Source of the DNA: Jiella sonneratiae
GTDB taxonomy: Bacteria; Pseudomonadota; Alphaproteobacteria; Rhizobiales; Rhizobiaceae
DNA: 54,727 nucleotides
NCBI RefSeq assembly: GCF_017353515.1
Contig: NZ_JAFMPY010000032.1
Coordinates: 1 to 54,727 of the forward strand
Direction: 5' to 3'
Below, piece by piece: positions 33,783-42,071 of the stretch; positions within the stretch are counted from its first letter, which is position 1, and each line of letters begins with the position of its first letter. The notes under the pieces were generated by a model, which saw nothing but the letters and a program-made list of their open reading frames with translations, did no database searches and was not told the origin of the DNA. The translations under genes were made by a program, and so were the position numbers.

Positions 33783-34571
33783 ATGTCAGCGATGAGCACC
33801 ACCTCGCCCGCCGGGCGCGCGGACGCAGCCGCCGACACGCCCGCGGTCACCATGGAAGGTGTCGAGAAATATTACGGCACCTTCCACGCACTCAAACACA
33901 TCGACCTGTCGGTCGCACGCGGCGAGAAGATCGTCGTCTGCGGCCCGTCGGGTTCCGGCAAGTCGACGTTGATCCGCTGCGTCAACCAGCTGGAGGCGGT
34001 CCAAAAGGGCCGGATCGTCGTCGACGGCATCGAGCTGACCGCCGGGCCGAAGAACGTCGAACAGATCCGCCGCGACGTCGGCATGGTGTTCCAGCAGTTC
34101 AACCTGTTTCCGCACATGACGGTGCTTCGCAACTGCATGCTGGCGCCGATGAAGGTGCGCGGCGTTTCGAAGGACGAGGCCGAAGCCACGGCGCGCAAAT
34201 ATCTCGAACGGGTGAAGATCCCCGAACAGGCGGAGAAATATCCGGCACAGCTTTCCGGCGGCCAGCAGCAGCGCGTGGCGATCGCGCGGGCGCTCTGCAT
34301 GAACCCGAAGATCATGCTGTTCGACGAGCCGACCTCGGCCCTCGACCCGGAAATGGTCAAGGAAGTGCTCGACACGATGATCGATCTCGCCCGCGAGGGC
34401 ATGACGATGATGGTCGTCACCCACGAGATGGGCTTCGCGCGGCAGGTCGCCGACCGGGTGATCTTCATGGATCGCGGCGAGATCGTCGAGATCGCCGGGC
34501 CGAAAGAGTTCTTCGCCAATCCCAAGCACGAACGCACGCGAACCTTCCTCGGCCAGATCACCGGCCACTGA
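33783..34571 (+). CDS. Amino acid ABC importer ATP-binding protein (GlnQ type)
   Basis: The product has 262 residues. It has Walker [12 protein letters not shown]-loop [15 protein letters not shown], signature [15 protein letters not shown], Walker [17 protein letters not shown] and the switch region [10 protein letters not shown], all standard for polar amino acid importers. The first 22 residues are an Ala/Thr-rich extension; a later start at ATG 33792 is possible. It energises the importer formed by the two permeases and binding protein just upstream. Confidence 0.95.
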   Translation: MSAMSTTSPAGRADAAADTPAVTMEGVEKYYGTFHALKHIDLSVARGEKIVVCGPSGSGKSTLIRCVNQLEAVQKGRIVVDGIELTAGPKNVEQIRRDVGMVFQQFNLFPHMTVLRNCMLAPMKVRGVSKDEAEATARKYLERVKIPEQAEKYPAQLSGGQQQRVAIARALCMNPKIMLFDEPTSALDPEMVKEVLDTMIDLAREGMTMMVVTHEMGFARQVADRVIFMDRGEIVEIAGPKEFFANPKHERTRTFLGQITGH

Positions 34572-34600
34572 AGACGTCGCGGCGAGGCACGAGGCATCCA

Positions 34601-35566
34601 GTGAAAAACGACATCCTGCTCGTCGAGCCGATGCTCGCCGAGATCGAGGAACGGCTCGACGCCGCCTACCGGGTCATCCGCCTCTTCGGGCCGGACGGAC
34701 AGGCGGAGGCAGAGGCGGCCGCGGACAGGATCCGCGCCGTCGTCACCGGCGGCGGCACCGGCCTTTCCCCGGCATGGTTCGCCAGGCTTCCGGCCCTCGG
34801 CCTCGTCGCGGTGAACGGCGTCGGCACCGACAAGGTCGACCTCGACCTCGCGCGCCGGCGCGGCATCCACGTCTCGACGACGCCGGGCGTCCTCACCGAC
34901 GACGTCGCCGATCTCGGCATGGCACTGATTCTCGGCGTCATGCGCCGTCTCGGCGAGGGCGACCGGCTGGTGCGCAGCGGCGGCTGGGCCGCGGGCGGCA
35001 GGCTGGCGCTCGGCGCGAGCCTTGCTGGCAAGCGCCTCGGCATCCTCGGCTTCGGCCAGATCGGTCGGGCGCTCGCCCGCCGCGCCGAGGCATTCGGCAT
35101 GAAAATCGCCATCTGGAACCGCTCGCAGGTCGACGTGCCCGCCGGCTACTTCAGGGCCGGCTCCGCCCTTGCGCTTGCCGAGGGAAGCGACGTCCTCGCC
35201 GTCTGCCTCGCCGGCACGGCGGGGACCGAGAAGATGGTCGGGGCCGAGATGCTGGCGGCACTCGGGCCGGACGGCATGATCGTCAACGTCGCGCGCGGCA
35301 GCGTCGTCGACGAGGACGCGCTGATCGCGGCGCTTTCCAACGGCACGATCGCCGCGGCCGGGCTCGACGTCTTCGTCGGCGAACCGTCGATCCGCAGCGC
35401 GTTCCTGGGGATGGAGAACGTCCTCCTGATGCCGCATCAGGGAAGCGCCACGATCGAGACCCGGCGCGCCATGGGCGATCTCGTGCTCGCCAATCTCGCC
35501 GCCTTCTTCAGGGGCGAGGTGCCGCCGACCTCGGTCGTCCGCCTCGATCGGGGAGCCGGCCGATGA
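34601..35566 (+). CDS. D-2-hydroxyacid dehydrogenase
   Basis: The product has 321 residues from GTG 34601. It is a cytoplasmic NAD(P)-dependent dehydrogenase of D-2-hydroxy acids (glyoxylate/hydroxypyruvate reductase-like). The Rossmann motif is LGILGFGQIGRALARR (about 147-162). The catalytic Arg is in VARGSVVDED, Glu in DVFVGEPS and His in LMPHQGSAT, so the triad is complete. It is in the importer operon, suggesting that the imported compound is, or gives rise to, a 2-oxo or D-2-hydroxy acid. The stop overlaps the next ATG. Confidence 0.92.
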   Translation: MKNDILLVEPMLAEIEERLDAAYRVIRLFGPDGQAEAEAAADRIRAVVTGGGTGLSPAWFARLPALGLVAVNGVGTDKVDLDLARRRGIHVSTTPGVLTDDVADLGMALILGVMRRLGEGDRLVRSGGWAAGGRLALGASLAGKRLGILGFGQIGRALARRAEAFGMKIAIWNRSQVDVPAGYFRAGSALALAEGSDVLAVCLAGTAGTEKMVGAEMLAALGPDGMIVNVARGSVVDEDALIAALSNGTIAAAGLDVFVGEPSIRSAFLGMENVLLMPHQGSATIETRRAMGDLVLANLAAFFRGEVPPTSVVRLDRGAGR

Positions 35567-35883
35567 TCGTCCGCCAGGCCTTCTTCGAGGGCACCGTCCA
35601 TCCCGGCCGCGAGGCCGAGTTCCGCCAGTTCGTCGAGACCCGCCTCGTCCCGATGTGGCGGCAGTTTCCTGGCGTGCGGGATCTACGCGTGATGTTCGCG
35701 CTGTCGCGGGACGACGGCGCCCCGCCCTTCCCGCTGTCGCTGGCGATGCGCTTCGACGACGAGGCGGCGCTCGCCGAGGCGCTGGAGGCGCCGATCCGCT
35801 TCGAGAGCCGGGCGGTGACAGGGGAACTCATGGCCATGTTCGACGGCCGGATCCATCATCACGTCTTCGAGGTGGTGGCGTAG
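35563..35883 (+). CDS. Small protein with a dimeric alpha/beta-barrel-like fold, unknown function
   Basis: The product has 106 residues. MIVRQAFFEGTVHPGREAEF at the start and a regular alternation of strands and helices suggest a ferredoxin-like dimeric alpha/beta barrel similar to ABM/EthD proteins; I cannot name the family. It overlaps the dehydrogenase stop by ATGA and is the last gene of the importer operon. Its 3' end overlaps the convergent ccoS gene by 56 bp, so the two transcripts are complementary there. Confidence 0.7.
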   Translation: MIVRQAFFEGTVHPGREAEFRQFVETRLVPMWRQFPGVRDLRVMFALSRDDGAPPFPLSLAMRFDDEAALAEALEAPIRFESRAVTGELMAMFDGRIHHHVFEVVA

Positions 35884-36064
35884 AACGCCGGGCTGCCGGT
35901 CCTGCCGGCGTCCTCTCCTCGTCCTCCTCCTCCTCCTGCAGCGCCCGCCAGGCGGCGCCGTCGACGTCCTCGTACTGGCCGCTCCTCAGCGCCCAGACGA
36001 AGGCGCCGAGGCCGAGCAGCCCGAGGAAGAGCGCGATCGGCACCAGGAAGAGCAGCGCGTTCAC
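35828..36064 (-). CDS. ccoS: cbb3-type cytochrome oxidase assembly protein CcoS
   Basis: The product has 78 residues. It starts with one transmembrane helix (NALLFLVPIALFLGLLGLGA), then AFVWALRSGQYEDVDGAAWR, the CcoS/FixS signature in which a short acidic segment follows the helix. CcoS is needed for cofactor insertion into the cbb3 oxidase. A charged, low-complexity tail of about 35 residues follows, longer than in many relatives. It overlaps ccoI by 4 bp and the convergent gene at 35563 by 56 bp. Confidence 0.93.
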   Translation of the reverse strand: MNALLFLVPIALFLGLLGLGAFVWALRSGQYEDVDGAAWRALQEEEEDEERTPAGPAARRSTPPPRRRDDGSGRRTWP

Positions 36065-38439
36065 GCCGCCCTCCCCTCGGCGAGATCCGGCAGCGCGGGG
36101 CCCGTGTCGGGCGTGCCGCCTCGCCGCCCGGGTCCGGAGACGGCCTTACCGCCGCTCTTCCGGTAAAGGTTCCGGCGGTCGCTGCGCGCCAGCCGCAGGC
36201 TGTTGGCGACGACGAGGATCGAGGAGGCGGACATCGCGATCGCCGCGACGAGCGGCGTGACGAGGCCGGCCATCGCCAGGGGAACGGCAACGGCGTTGTA
36301 GAGGATCGCCAGGCCGAAATTCTGCGCCACCAGCCACCTCGCCCGCCGCGCGACGTCGAGGGTGTAGGGCACGGCGTCGAGGCCCTCGCGGGTGAAGACG
36401 AAGTCCGCCGCGAGCCGGCCGGCGTCGCAGGCCGACGCCGGGGCCATCGAGACGTCGCCTGCGGCAAGCGAAGGCGCATCGTTGAGCCCGTCGCCGACCA
36501 TCAGCACCGGACTGCCGCCGGCCTGGAGCTGGCGAATGCGGGCAAGCTTGTCGCCGGGCCGCGCCCCCGCCGTCCACCGCCCGATCCCGAGGCGTCCGGC
36601 GATCCGCGCCACCGGCCGCTCTGCGTCGCCGGAGAGGAGCTCGACCGAAATTCCGGCATCGCGGAGCCCCGCGAGCGCCGGCGCCGCACCCGGACGAAGC
36701 GTCTCGTCGAGTTCGAACGTCGCGAGCGGCCCCCCCGACAGGGCGAAGGCGACGCCGCCCGCGGCAGCCTCGCCCCGGCCCGGCGCCATCGCCGCCACGT
36801 CCTGCGGCGCGGCGATGGCGGCCACCCAGTCGGGGCGTCCGAGCCGCGCGGTGCGCCCGCCGATCCGCGCCTCGACGCCGCAGCCGGGCCATTCGCGCGC
36901 CGCTTCCACCGGCGGTTCGTCTTCGTCGTTTCCGGCGGCGGGAAGGGCGCGGATCGCCCGCGCGGCGGGATGGTGCGAGCGGGCGGCGAGCGCCCGCGCC
37001 GCCGCAGCGTCCAGGCCCGCGGCGGGGTTCGTCGCCACGACGCGCGGCTCGCCGGTGGTCAGGGTTCCGGTCTTGTCGAAGACCACCGCCCGGACCCCGG
37101 CGAGACGCTCCAGCGCCGAGCCGTCCTTCATCAGGATGCCGGCCTCGAACAGACGCGCTGCGCCGATCACGTGGACCACCGGCACGGCGAGGCCGAGGGC
37201 GCAGGGACAGGTGACGATGAGGACGGCGATGGCGACGGTGACGGCGTGATAAACGTCGCCGCCGCCCGCCCAGAGCCAGAAGAGGAAGGTCGCCGCCGCG
37301 ACGAGGTGGACGGCCGGGGCGTAAAGCCGCGCCATCCGGTCGGCGACGCGCACATAGGCGCCCCGCCCGTTCTCGGCCGCCTGCATCATCGCCGCCATCT
37401 CGGCGAGGAAGCTGTCCTTCGCCCCGGACAGCGCCTCGACGTCGAGCGGTCCGGAAAGATTGAGGACGCCCGCCTCGACGCGCATGCCGGGCACCGCCTG
37501 CAGCGGTTCGCTCTCGCCGGTGACGAGCGAGCGGTCGAGGTCGCAAGTGCCGTCAAGGACGAGCGCGTCGACCGGCATGCGCTCGCCGGCCATGACGCGC
37601 AGCCGCATGCCCGGAACGACCTCGTCGATCGGCACGTAGACCGGCACGCTGCCGTCGATCAGCGTCGCGCCTTTGGCGGCGAGCCTGGCGATGCCGACGA
37701 CCGCGCTTCGGGCGCGTTCGCGCATGAGCTGGTCGAGATAGCGCCCGACCAGCAGGAAGAAGGTCAGCGTCACCGCCGCGTCGAAATAGGCTTCAGTGCC
37801 GCCGGAAAGGCTCTCGTAGAGGCTGAGCCCGAGGGAGAGCAGCAGCGCCAGGGAGATCGGCACGTCCATGTTCAGCCGCCCGGCGCCAAGCGCGCCGATC
37901 GCCGAGCGGAAGAACACCTGCCCGGCGACGGCGACGGCCGGCACGGCGATCAGCGCCGAGATCAGGTGGAAGAGATCGCGCGTCGCCGCATCCGCGCCCG
38001 ACCAGACCGACACCGAGAGCAGCATGACGTTCGCGGCGGCAAAGCCCGCAATGGCGAGCGCCAGCAGCAGCCTGCCGGACTGCCGGTCGCGGGCGAGCTG
38101 GTCGAGATCGCCGAGATCGACGGGGGTTCCGGGATAGCCGATGCGCCGCAGCGTCTGCGCGACGGCGAGCGGCGAGGCCGCGGCATCGTCGAGGACGACG
38201 GTGACGCGGCGCAGCGTCAGGTTGACCCGCGCCGAGACCATCCCCGGCAGCGGCCGCAGTGCGTCCTCCACCGACGCCATGGCGGCGCCGCCGCGAAGCG
38301 CGGGAACCGCGAAGACGAAGGTCACCCTCCCGTCCTGGCCGAGCCGTCCGGCATGGCGGAGTTCCTCGCCGCTGCGGTCGGCCGCAGGAATGCCGGCCTC
38401 GGCGGCGGCAATCTCGAGGGACGGGCTGCAGCAGCTCAT
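36061..38439 (-). CDS. ccoI: Copper-translocating P-type ATPase CcoI/FixI
   Basis: CcoI supplies copper for cbb3 oxidase assembly. The product has 792 residues. It has eight predicted helices, the transport motif CPC (VTCPCALGLAVPV), the phosphorylation site DKTGTLTTGEP, TGES (LVTGESEPLQ), the nucleotide-binding HP pair (SHHPAARA) and GDGLNDAPSLA in the hinge. The N-terminal HMA-like domain (about residues 38-90) keeps the fold but reads VPALRGGAAMASVEDAL where relatives have a Cys-x-x-Cys copper site, so that site is lost. A Cys-Cys pair occurs at residues 3-4. It lies between ccoH and ccoS on one transcript. Confidence 0.95.
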   Translation of the reverse strand: MSCCSPSLEIAAAEAGIPAADRSGEELRHAGRLGQDGRVTFVFAVPALRGGAAMASVEDALRPLPGMVSARVNLTLRRVTVVLDDAAASPLAVAQTLRRIGYPGTPVDLGDLDQLARDRQSGRLLLALAIAGFAAANVMLLSVSVWSGADAATRDLFHLISALIAVPAVAVAGQVFFRSAIGALGAGRLNMDVPISLALLLSLGLSLYESLSGGTEAYFDAAVTLTFFLLVGRYLDQLMRERARSAVVGIARLAAKGATLIDGSVPVYVPIDEVVPGMRLRVMAGERMPVDALVLDGTCDLDRSLVTGESEPLQAVPGMRVEAGVLNLSGPLDVEALSGAKDSFLAEMAAMMQAAENGRGAYVRVADRMARLYAPAVHLVAAATFLFWLWAGGGDVYHAVTVAIAVLIVTCPCALGLAVPVVHVIGAARLFEAGILMKDGSALERLAGVRAVVFDKTGTLTTGEPRVVATNPAAGLDAAAARALAARSHHPAARAIRALPAAGNDEDEPPVEAAREWPGCGVEARIGGRTARLGRPDWVAAIAAPQDVAAMAPGRGEAAAGGVAFALSGGPLATFELDETLRPGAAPALAGLRDAGISVELLSGDAERPVARIAGRLGIGRWTAGARPGDKLARIRQLQAGGSPVLMVGDGLNDAPSLAAGDVSMAPASACDAGRLAADFVFTREGLDAVPYTLDVARRARWLVAQNFGLAILYNAVAVPLAMAGLVTPLVAAIAMSASSILVVANSLRLARSDRRNLYRKSGGKAVSGPGRRGGTPDTGPALPDLAEGRAA

Positions 38440-38453
38440 GGGCCCCGGTCCCC

Positions 38454-38936
38454 TCAGCGCACCGAGAAGCGCACGGCGCGGTGCCAGGTGGCGAGCCCGG
38501 CCCGGTCGACCTCGAGCCGCGCCTCCCAGCGGCCGCGCGTCAGCATGGTCTCCGCATCGTAGGCGCCGCCCGCGGCCGGCGCGAGGGTCAGCGTCCGGTC
38601 GAAATTGGCGTTCACCGGATGGCCGATCGTCGCGCGCACCGCCGCGCCCCGCACCGGGCGCCCGGCAGCGTCTTCGAGAACCAGGCGGAAGCGGCCGTCG
38701 CGATAGTCGGTGTGCGCCGTCCAGCCGCGGGCGAGCTCGCTCTCCCTCTCCTCGGTATCGGCGTCGAAGGTCTGGCTGGCGACGTAGCTGTTGGCAACGA
38801 CGAGGCCGCTCCAGGTGCTTTCGGCGAAATAGGCCATGGTGAGGTTGACCGCGATGATCGTGCCGAAGAAGCCGGCCATGACGAGCGCCATGTGCCGGCC
38901 GGTGAATTCGCGGGGGGCTCTCGGTTCTGCGCTCAT
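38454..38936 (-). CDS. ccoH: cbb3 oxidase assembly protein CcoH/FixH
   Basis: The product has 160 residues. A transmembrane helix at about residues 17-38 (ALVMAGFFGTIIAVNLTMAY) is followed by a periplasmic FixH domain with FAESTWSGLVVANSYVASQ and the later RAGLATWHRAVRFSVR. FixH/CcoH is needed for stable cbb3 oxidase assembly. The start overlaps the ccoG stop by ATGA. It is 14 bp upstream of ccoI. Confidence 0.93.
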   Translation of the reverse strand: MSAEPRAPREFTGRHMALVMAGFFGTIIAVNLTMAYFAESTWSGLVVANSYVASQTFDADTEERESELARGWTAHTDYRDGRFRLVLEDAAGRPVRGAAVRATIGHPVNANFDRTLTLAPAAGGAYDAETMLTRGRWEARLEVDRAGLATWHRAVRFSVR

Positions 38937-40519
38937 CGACCTTTCTCCGGCGCTTCGAAGGCGGCGTCGTAGACGGCGCTTTCGGAACTGTTCATGTCGC
39001 GCAGCACGAAGCGGAAGTCGCTGCTGCCGGGTTCGACCGCATCCTTCGGCTGGGCGACGAAGACCTTCAGCGTCCGCAGCCGGTCGGGATCGACCGTGAC
39101 GGCGAAGCTGCGGCCCTCGGGCTGCTTCAATTCGTCGGAGAACATCGTCGCCTGCGGCAGGCCTTCGAGGCTCAGCACAAATTCCCGCGGCTCGGGGATC
39201 ATGTTGAGCAGCTTGACGGTGAAGCCGTTGCGGATCGAGCCGTCGCTGAGCCGCACGTAGACCGGGTTGCGGTCGCGCTGGACGTTCAGCTCGAGGCGTT
39301 CGCGCGCGGTCAGGAGGAACAGCATGCCGAGGCCGATCGCCGCCCAGAGGCCGGCATAGATCAGCGTGCGCAGCCGCAGGAAGACGTGCCAGTCGAAATG
39401 GCGGACCGCCGGGACGAAGCGCCCGGCGACGTCGCGCACGCGCTCCGGCTCGATGGCGTGGGTGACGGGGCTGGTCGCGAGCGCGACGTTGGAATCGTAG
39501 TCCCGCAGCGTCGCATAGGAGATCAGGCCGCGCTCGCGGCCGAGCTTGTCCATCACCCCGTTGCAGGCGTCGATGCACAGTGCGCAGGTGATGCAGGCGA
39601 GCTGCTGGCCGTCGCGGATGTCGATGCCGACCGGGCAGACGGCGACGCAGGCGTTGCAGTCGACGCAGTCGCCGACGGAAAGCCCCGCCGTCTTCGCCCG
39701 GCGGGCGCCGTGGCTGCGCGGCTCGCCGCGCCAGTCGTTGTAGGTGACGACGAGCGAATCCTCGTCGAGCATCGCCGCCTGGATGCGCGGCCAGGGGCAC
39801 ATGTAGATGCAGACCTGCTCGCGCATGAAGCCGCCGAGGACGTAGGTGGTCGCCGTCAGGATCGCCACCGTCGAATAGGCGACGAAGGGCGCGTCGCCCT
39901 CGACGAAGTCCTGCAGGAGGTTCGGTGCGTCGGCGAAATAGAAGATCCAGGCGCCGCCGGTCGCCACCGAGATCAAGAGCCAGGTCGCGTGCTTCATCGC
40001 GCGCTTGCGCAGCTTGTCGAAGCTCCAGGGCGCCGCGTCGAGGCGGATGCGCGCGTTCCGGTCGCCCTCGAAGAAGCGCTCGACGACGAGGAAGAGGTCG
40101 GTCCAGACGGTCTGCGGGCAGGTGTAGCCGCACCAGGCGCGGCCGACCACGGAGGTGACGAGGAAGAGGCCGACGCCGGCCATGACCAGGAGGCCGGCGA
40201 CGAAGATGAATTCCTGCGGCCAGATCTCGATGAAGAAGAAGTAGAAGCGCCGGTGGGCGAGATCGATGAGCACCGCCTGGTCCGGGGCGAAGGGTCCGCG
40301 GTCCCAGCGCAGCCAGGGGGTCACGTAATAGATGCCGAGCGTCACCGCCATGATGATCCACTTCAGGCGCCGGAAGCTGCCCTCGGCGCGCTTGGGATGG
40401 ATCTTCTGGCGCTTGGCATAGAGCGGCCGCGTCTGCTGGGCCTCCGGCGAATTCACCGGTGCGACGTCGAACTGGCTGATCTCGGGGCCTTGCAGCATGA
40501 ACGGGTCTCGGCTTCGCAT
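38933..40519 (-). CDS. ccoG: cbb3 oxidase accessory protein CcoG/FixG (polyferredoxin-like)
   Basis: The product has 528 residues from ATG 40519; ATG 40498 is an alternative. The membrane part begins at FRRLKWIIMAVTLGIYYVTP and contains WCGYTCPQTVWTDLF. The soluble part has two [4Fe-4S] cysteine clusters: CVDCNACVAVCPVGI and CITCALCIDACNGVM. A C-terminal Ig-like domain follows. CcoG reduces Cu(II) to Cu(I) for oxidase assembly. It is the first gene of ccoGHIS and has a FixK/FNR-like box upstream. Confidence 0.95.
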   Translation of the reverse strand: MRSRDPFMLQGPEISQFDVAPVNSPEAQQTRPLYAKRQKIHPKRAEGSFRRLKWIIMAVTLGIYYVTPWLRWDRGPFAPDQAVLIDLAHRRFYFFFIEIWPQEFIFVAGLLVMAGVGLFLVTSVVGRAWCGYTCPQTVWTDLFLVVERFFEGDRNARIRLDAAPWSFDKLRKRAMKHATWLLISVATGGAWIFYFADAPNLLQDFVEGDAPFVAYSTVAILTATTYVLGGFMREQVCIYMCPWPRIQAAMLDEDSLVVTYNDWRGEPRSHGARRAKTAGLSVGDCVDCNACVAVCPVGIDIRDGQQLACITCALCIDACNGVMDKLGRERGLISYATLRDYDSNVALATSPVTHAIEPERVRDVAGRFVPAVRHFDWHVFLRLRTLIYAGLWAAIGLGMLFLLTARERLELNVQRDRNPVYVRLSDGSIRNGFTVKLLNMIPEPREFVLSLEGLPQATMFSDELKQPEGRSFAVTVDPDRLRTLKVFVAQPKDAVEPGSSDFRFVLRDMNSSESAVYDAAFEAPEKGR

Positions 40520-40576
40520 CGACGTCCCGGGCCGGGAGCGTGGCCGTTGCCCTAGCGGGGCGAGGCCGGCCGGTCC

Positions 40577-40590
40577 TTGATCTCGGTCAA
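40577..40590. promoter_or_regulatory. FNR/FixK-like box upstream of ccoG
   Basis: TTGATCTCGGTCAA matches the anaerobox consensus TTGAT-N4-ATCAA with one change. It lies about 58 bp upstream of the ccoG start on the minus strand, in a position compatible with activation near -40. Low-oxygen control by FixK/FnrN is expected for ccoGHIS in rhizobial genomes. Confidence 0.72.
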
Positions 40591-40716
40591 GCCGGAGCGG
40601 CGCCCGGCGTGCCGCGGCGTTCCTCCGCCGGGTTGCGGAGGCGGTGGCGAGAGGCTTAGATCCCCGCCGATCCGGGCGCCGGAGGGGCCGGACGCCGGGT
40701 GCGAGGAGGGGCAGGC

Positions 40717-41343
40717 TTGAAGAGGCGCGACAGAAACACCCGGCCGCGACCCGGTGCCGCACCCGGCCTCGCCGCAGCCTCCGCGGCGTTTCTCGATGCC
40801 GCCGCCCGCGGCGATTTCGCGAGCGCCTCGGCCGCGCTCGCGACGCTGGTCGCCGCCGAACCCGAAAACGCCTCGCTGAACTACAACCACGCCCTCGCCC
40901 TGCGGCTGTCCGGCAGGCCCGTCGAGGCGCTCGCGGCGGCGCGGCGGGCCCGCGGGCTCGATCCGGCCAATGCCAAGATCCTCTTCGAGATCGCCGCCTC
41001 GGCGCTCGAGGCCGGCGAGCCGGCGGCCTCGCTGGAGGCGGGAGCGGCCTATCTCGAACGCCATCCCGGCGATGCCGACGCGGCGCTCAACGCCGCGCGG
41101 GCGGCGCTGCTCCTCGACCGGCCAAGCGCGGCGCTTGCGCTGCTCGACACGGTGAGGGAAGGCGACGCCGGCGATCCCCACCTGCTCTGCCGCGGCGAGG
41201 CGCTGCGCGATCTCGGCCGGTTCGAGGAGGCCGAAGCCGCCTGGGCGGGGCTGCCTGCCGGCCTCGCCGGGCTCGTCCTGTCGCTGCGCAGCAAGGGGCC
41301 GCGCGGCAGGCTGACGCTCACTCTGCCCCGGCCTTCGCCCTGA
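40717..41343 (+). CDS. TPR-repeat protein
   Basis: The product has 208 residues from TTG 40717, chosen because GAGGAGG lies at about 40703-40709. It is Ala-rich and helical. Tetratricopeptide-like units such as NYNHALALRLSGRPVEALAA and ALRDLGRFEEAEAAWAGLPA repeat along the protein. TPR proteins mediate protein contacts; no partner can be named. It is divergent from ccoG and overlaps the convergent gene at 41318 by 26 bp. Confidence 0.75.
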   Translation: MKRRDRNTRPRPGAAPGLAAASAAFLDAAARGDFASASAALATLVAAEPENASLNYNHALALRLSGRPVEALAAARRARGLDPANAKILFEIAASALEAGEPAASLEAGAAYLERHPGDADAALNAARAALLLDRPSAALALLDTVREGDAGDPHLLCRGEALRDLGRFEEAEAAWAGLPAGLAGLVLSLRSKGPRGRLTLTLPRPSP

Positions 41344-42019
41344 AGCGCTTGCGGTAGACCCCGGGATCTGCGTCGAGCGCGTCCTGGAGGGCAAGGCTTT
41401 CGGCGAGTTCGTCCTCGTCCATCTCGCGGCAGGCGATGGCGATCGCCTCGCGCCGGACGAGCATCGCCTGCGCGACCGGGGTTCCTGCCGGAAGCGTGCC
41501 CTCGAATTCCGGATCGGCCCACAGGGCGGGAAAATGGACGAAGCCGCCGGAAAAACCGTCGACGAGGCCGGTCAGCGTGCGGAACGGCAGGTCGAGCCGG
41601 TTGTGAGGGTGCGAGAACAGCATCGACCAGCCTTCGGGCATCGCGATCGTCCAGGGGTTGGTGAACTTGACGGCGAAGCGCTCCGGGTCCGCGCCCGGAA
41701 AGCCGGTCAGCTGTTCCGGCAGGTGCACCCCGATCGGCGAGCGCGTGAGACGGGCCAGCGGATGGGCCGGCAGGCCGCTGTCCCACGTGAAGCTGCCGCC
41801 TTCGACCCTGAGGTCGGCGATCAGCGGAAACAGCAGCCCCGCCCCCATCGCATCGACGAAGGGCGGGCACTGCTTGACGGTGCGGATCTGGCTGCCGAGA
41901 AGCTCCGAGACCGCGCCTCTCGGCATCGCCCGCAGCCAGGCGGGCAGGTTCGCCGAGGCGGGCATGGGCTCGGGCACCCGGCCCTTCCAGCCGGGCAGGC
42001 AGCGAAATTCGATCTTCAT
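41318..42019 (-). CDS. DUF6065-like protein of unknown function
   Basis: The product has 233 residues from ATG 42019, with GGAGAGCGAGAG upstream. It begins MKIEFRCLPGWKGRVPEPMP and contains WLRAMPRG, then VKQCPPFVDAMGAGLLFPLI and SFTWDSGLPAHP. These resemble the DUF6065 family as I remember it; I have no search to confirm. It has no signal peptide or membrane helix. It follows the polyamine-type importer on the same strand, with about 50 bp between, and may be in that operon. Its 3' end overlaps the convergent TPR gene. Confidence 0.6.
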   Translation of the reverse strand: MKIEFRCLPGWKGRVPEPMPASANLPAWLRAMPRGAVSELLGSQIRTVKQCPPFVDAMGAGLLFPLIADLRVEGGSFTWDSGLPAHPLARLTRSPIGVHLPEQLTGFPGADPERFAVKFTNPWTIAMPEGWSMLFSHPHNRLDLPFRTLTGLVDGFSGGFVHFPALWADPEFEGTLPAGTPVAQAMLVRREAIAIACREMDEDELAESLALQDALDADPGVYRKRFRAKAGAE

Positions 42020-42071
42020 GGAGCAACTCTCGCTCTCCCCGCCCGGCATGGCAAGGCGAAGGGATCGGCGC

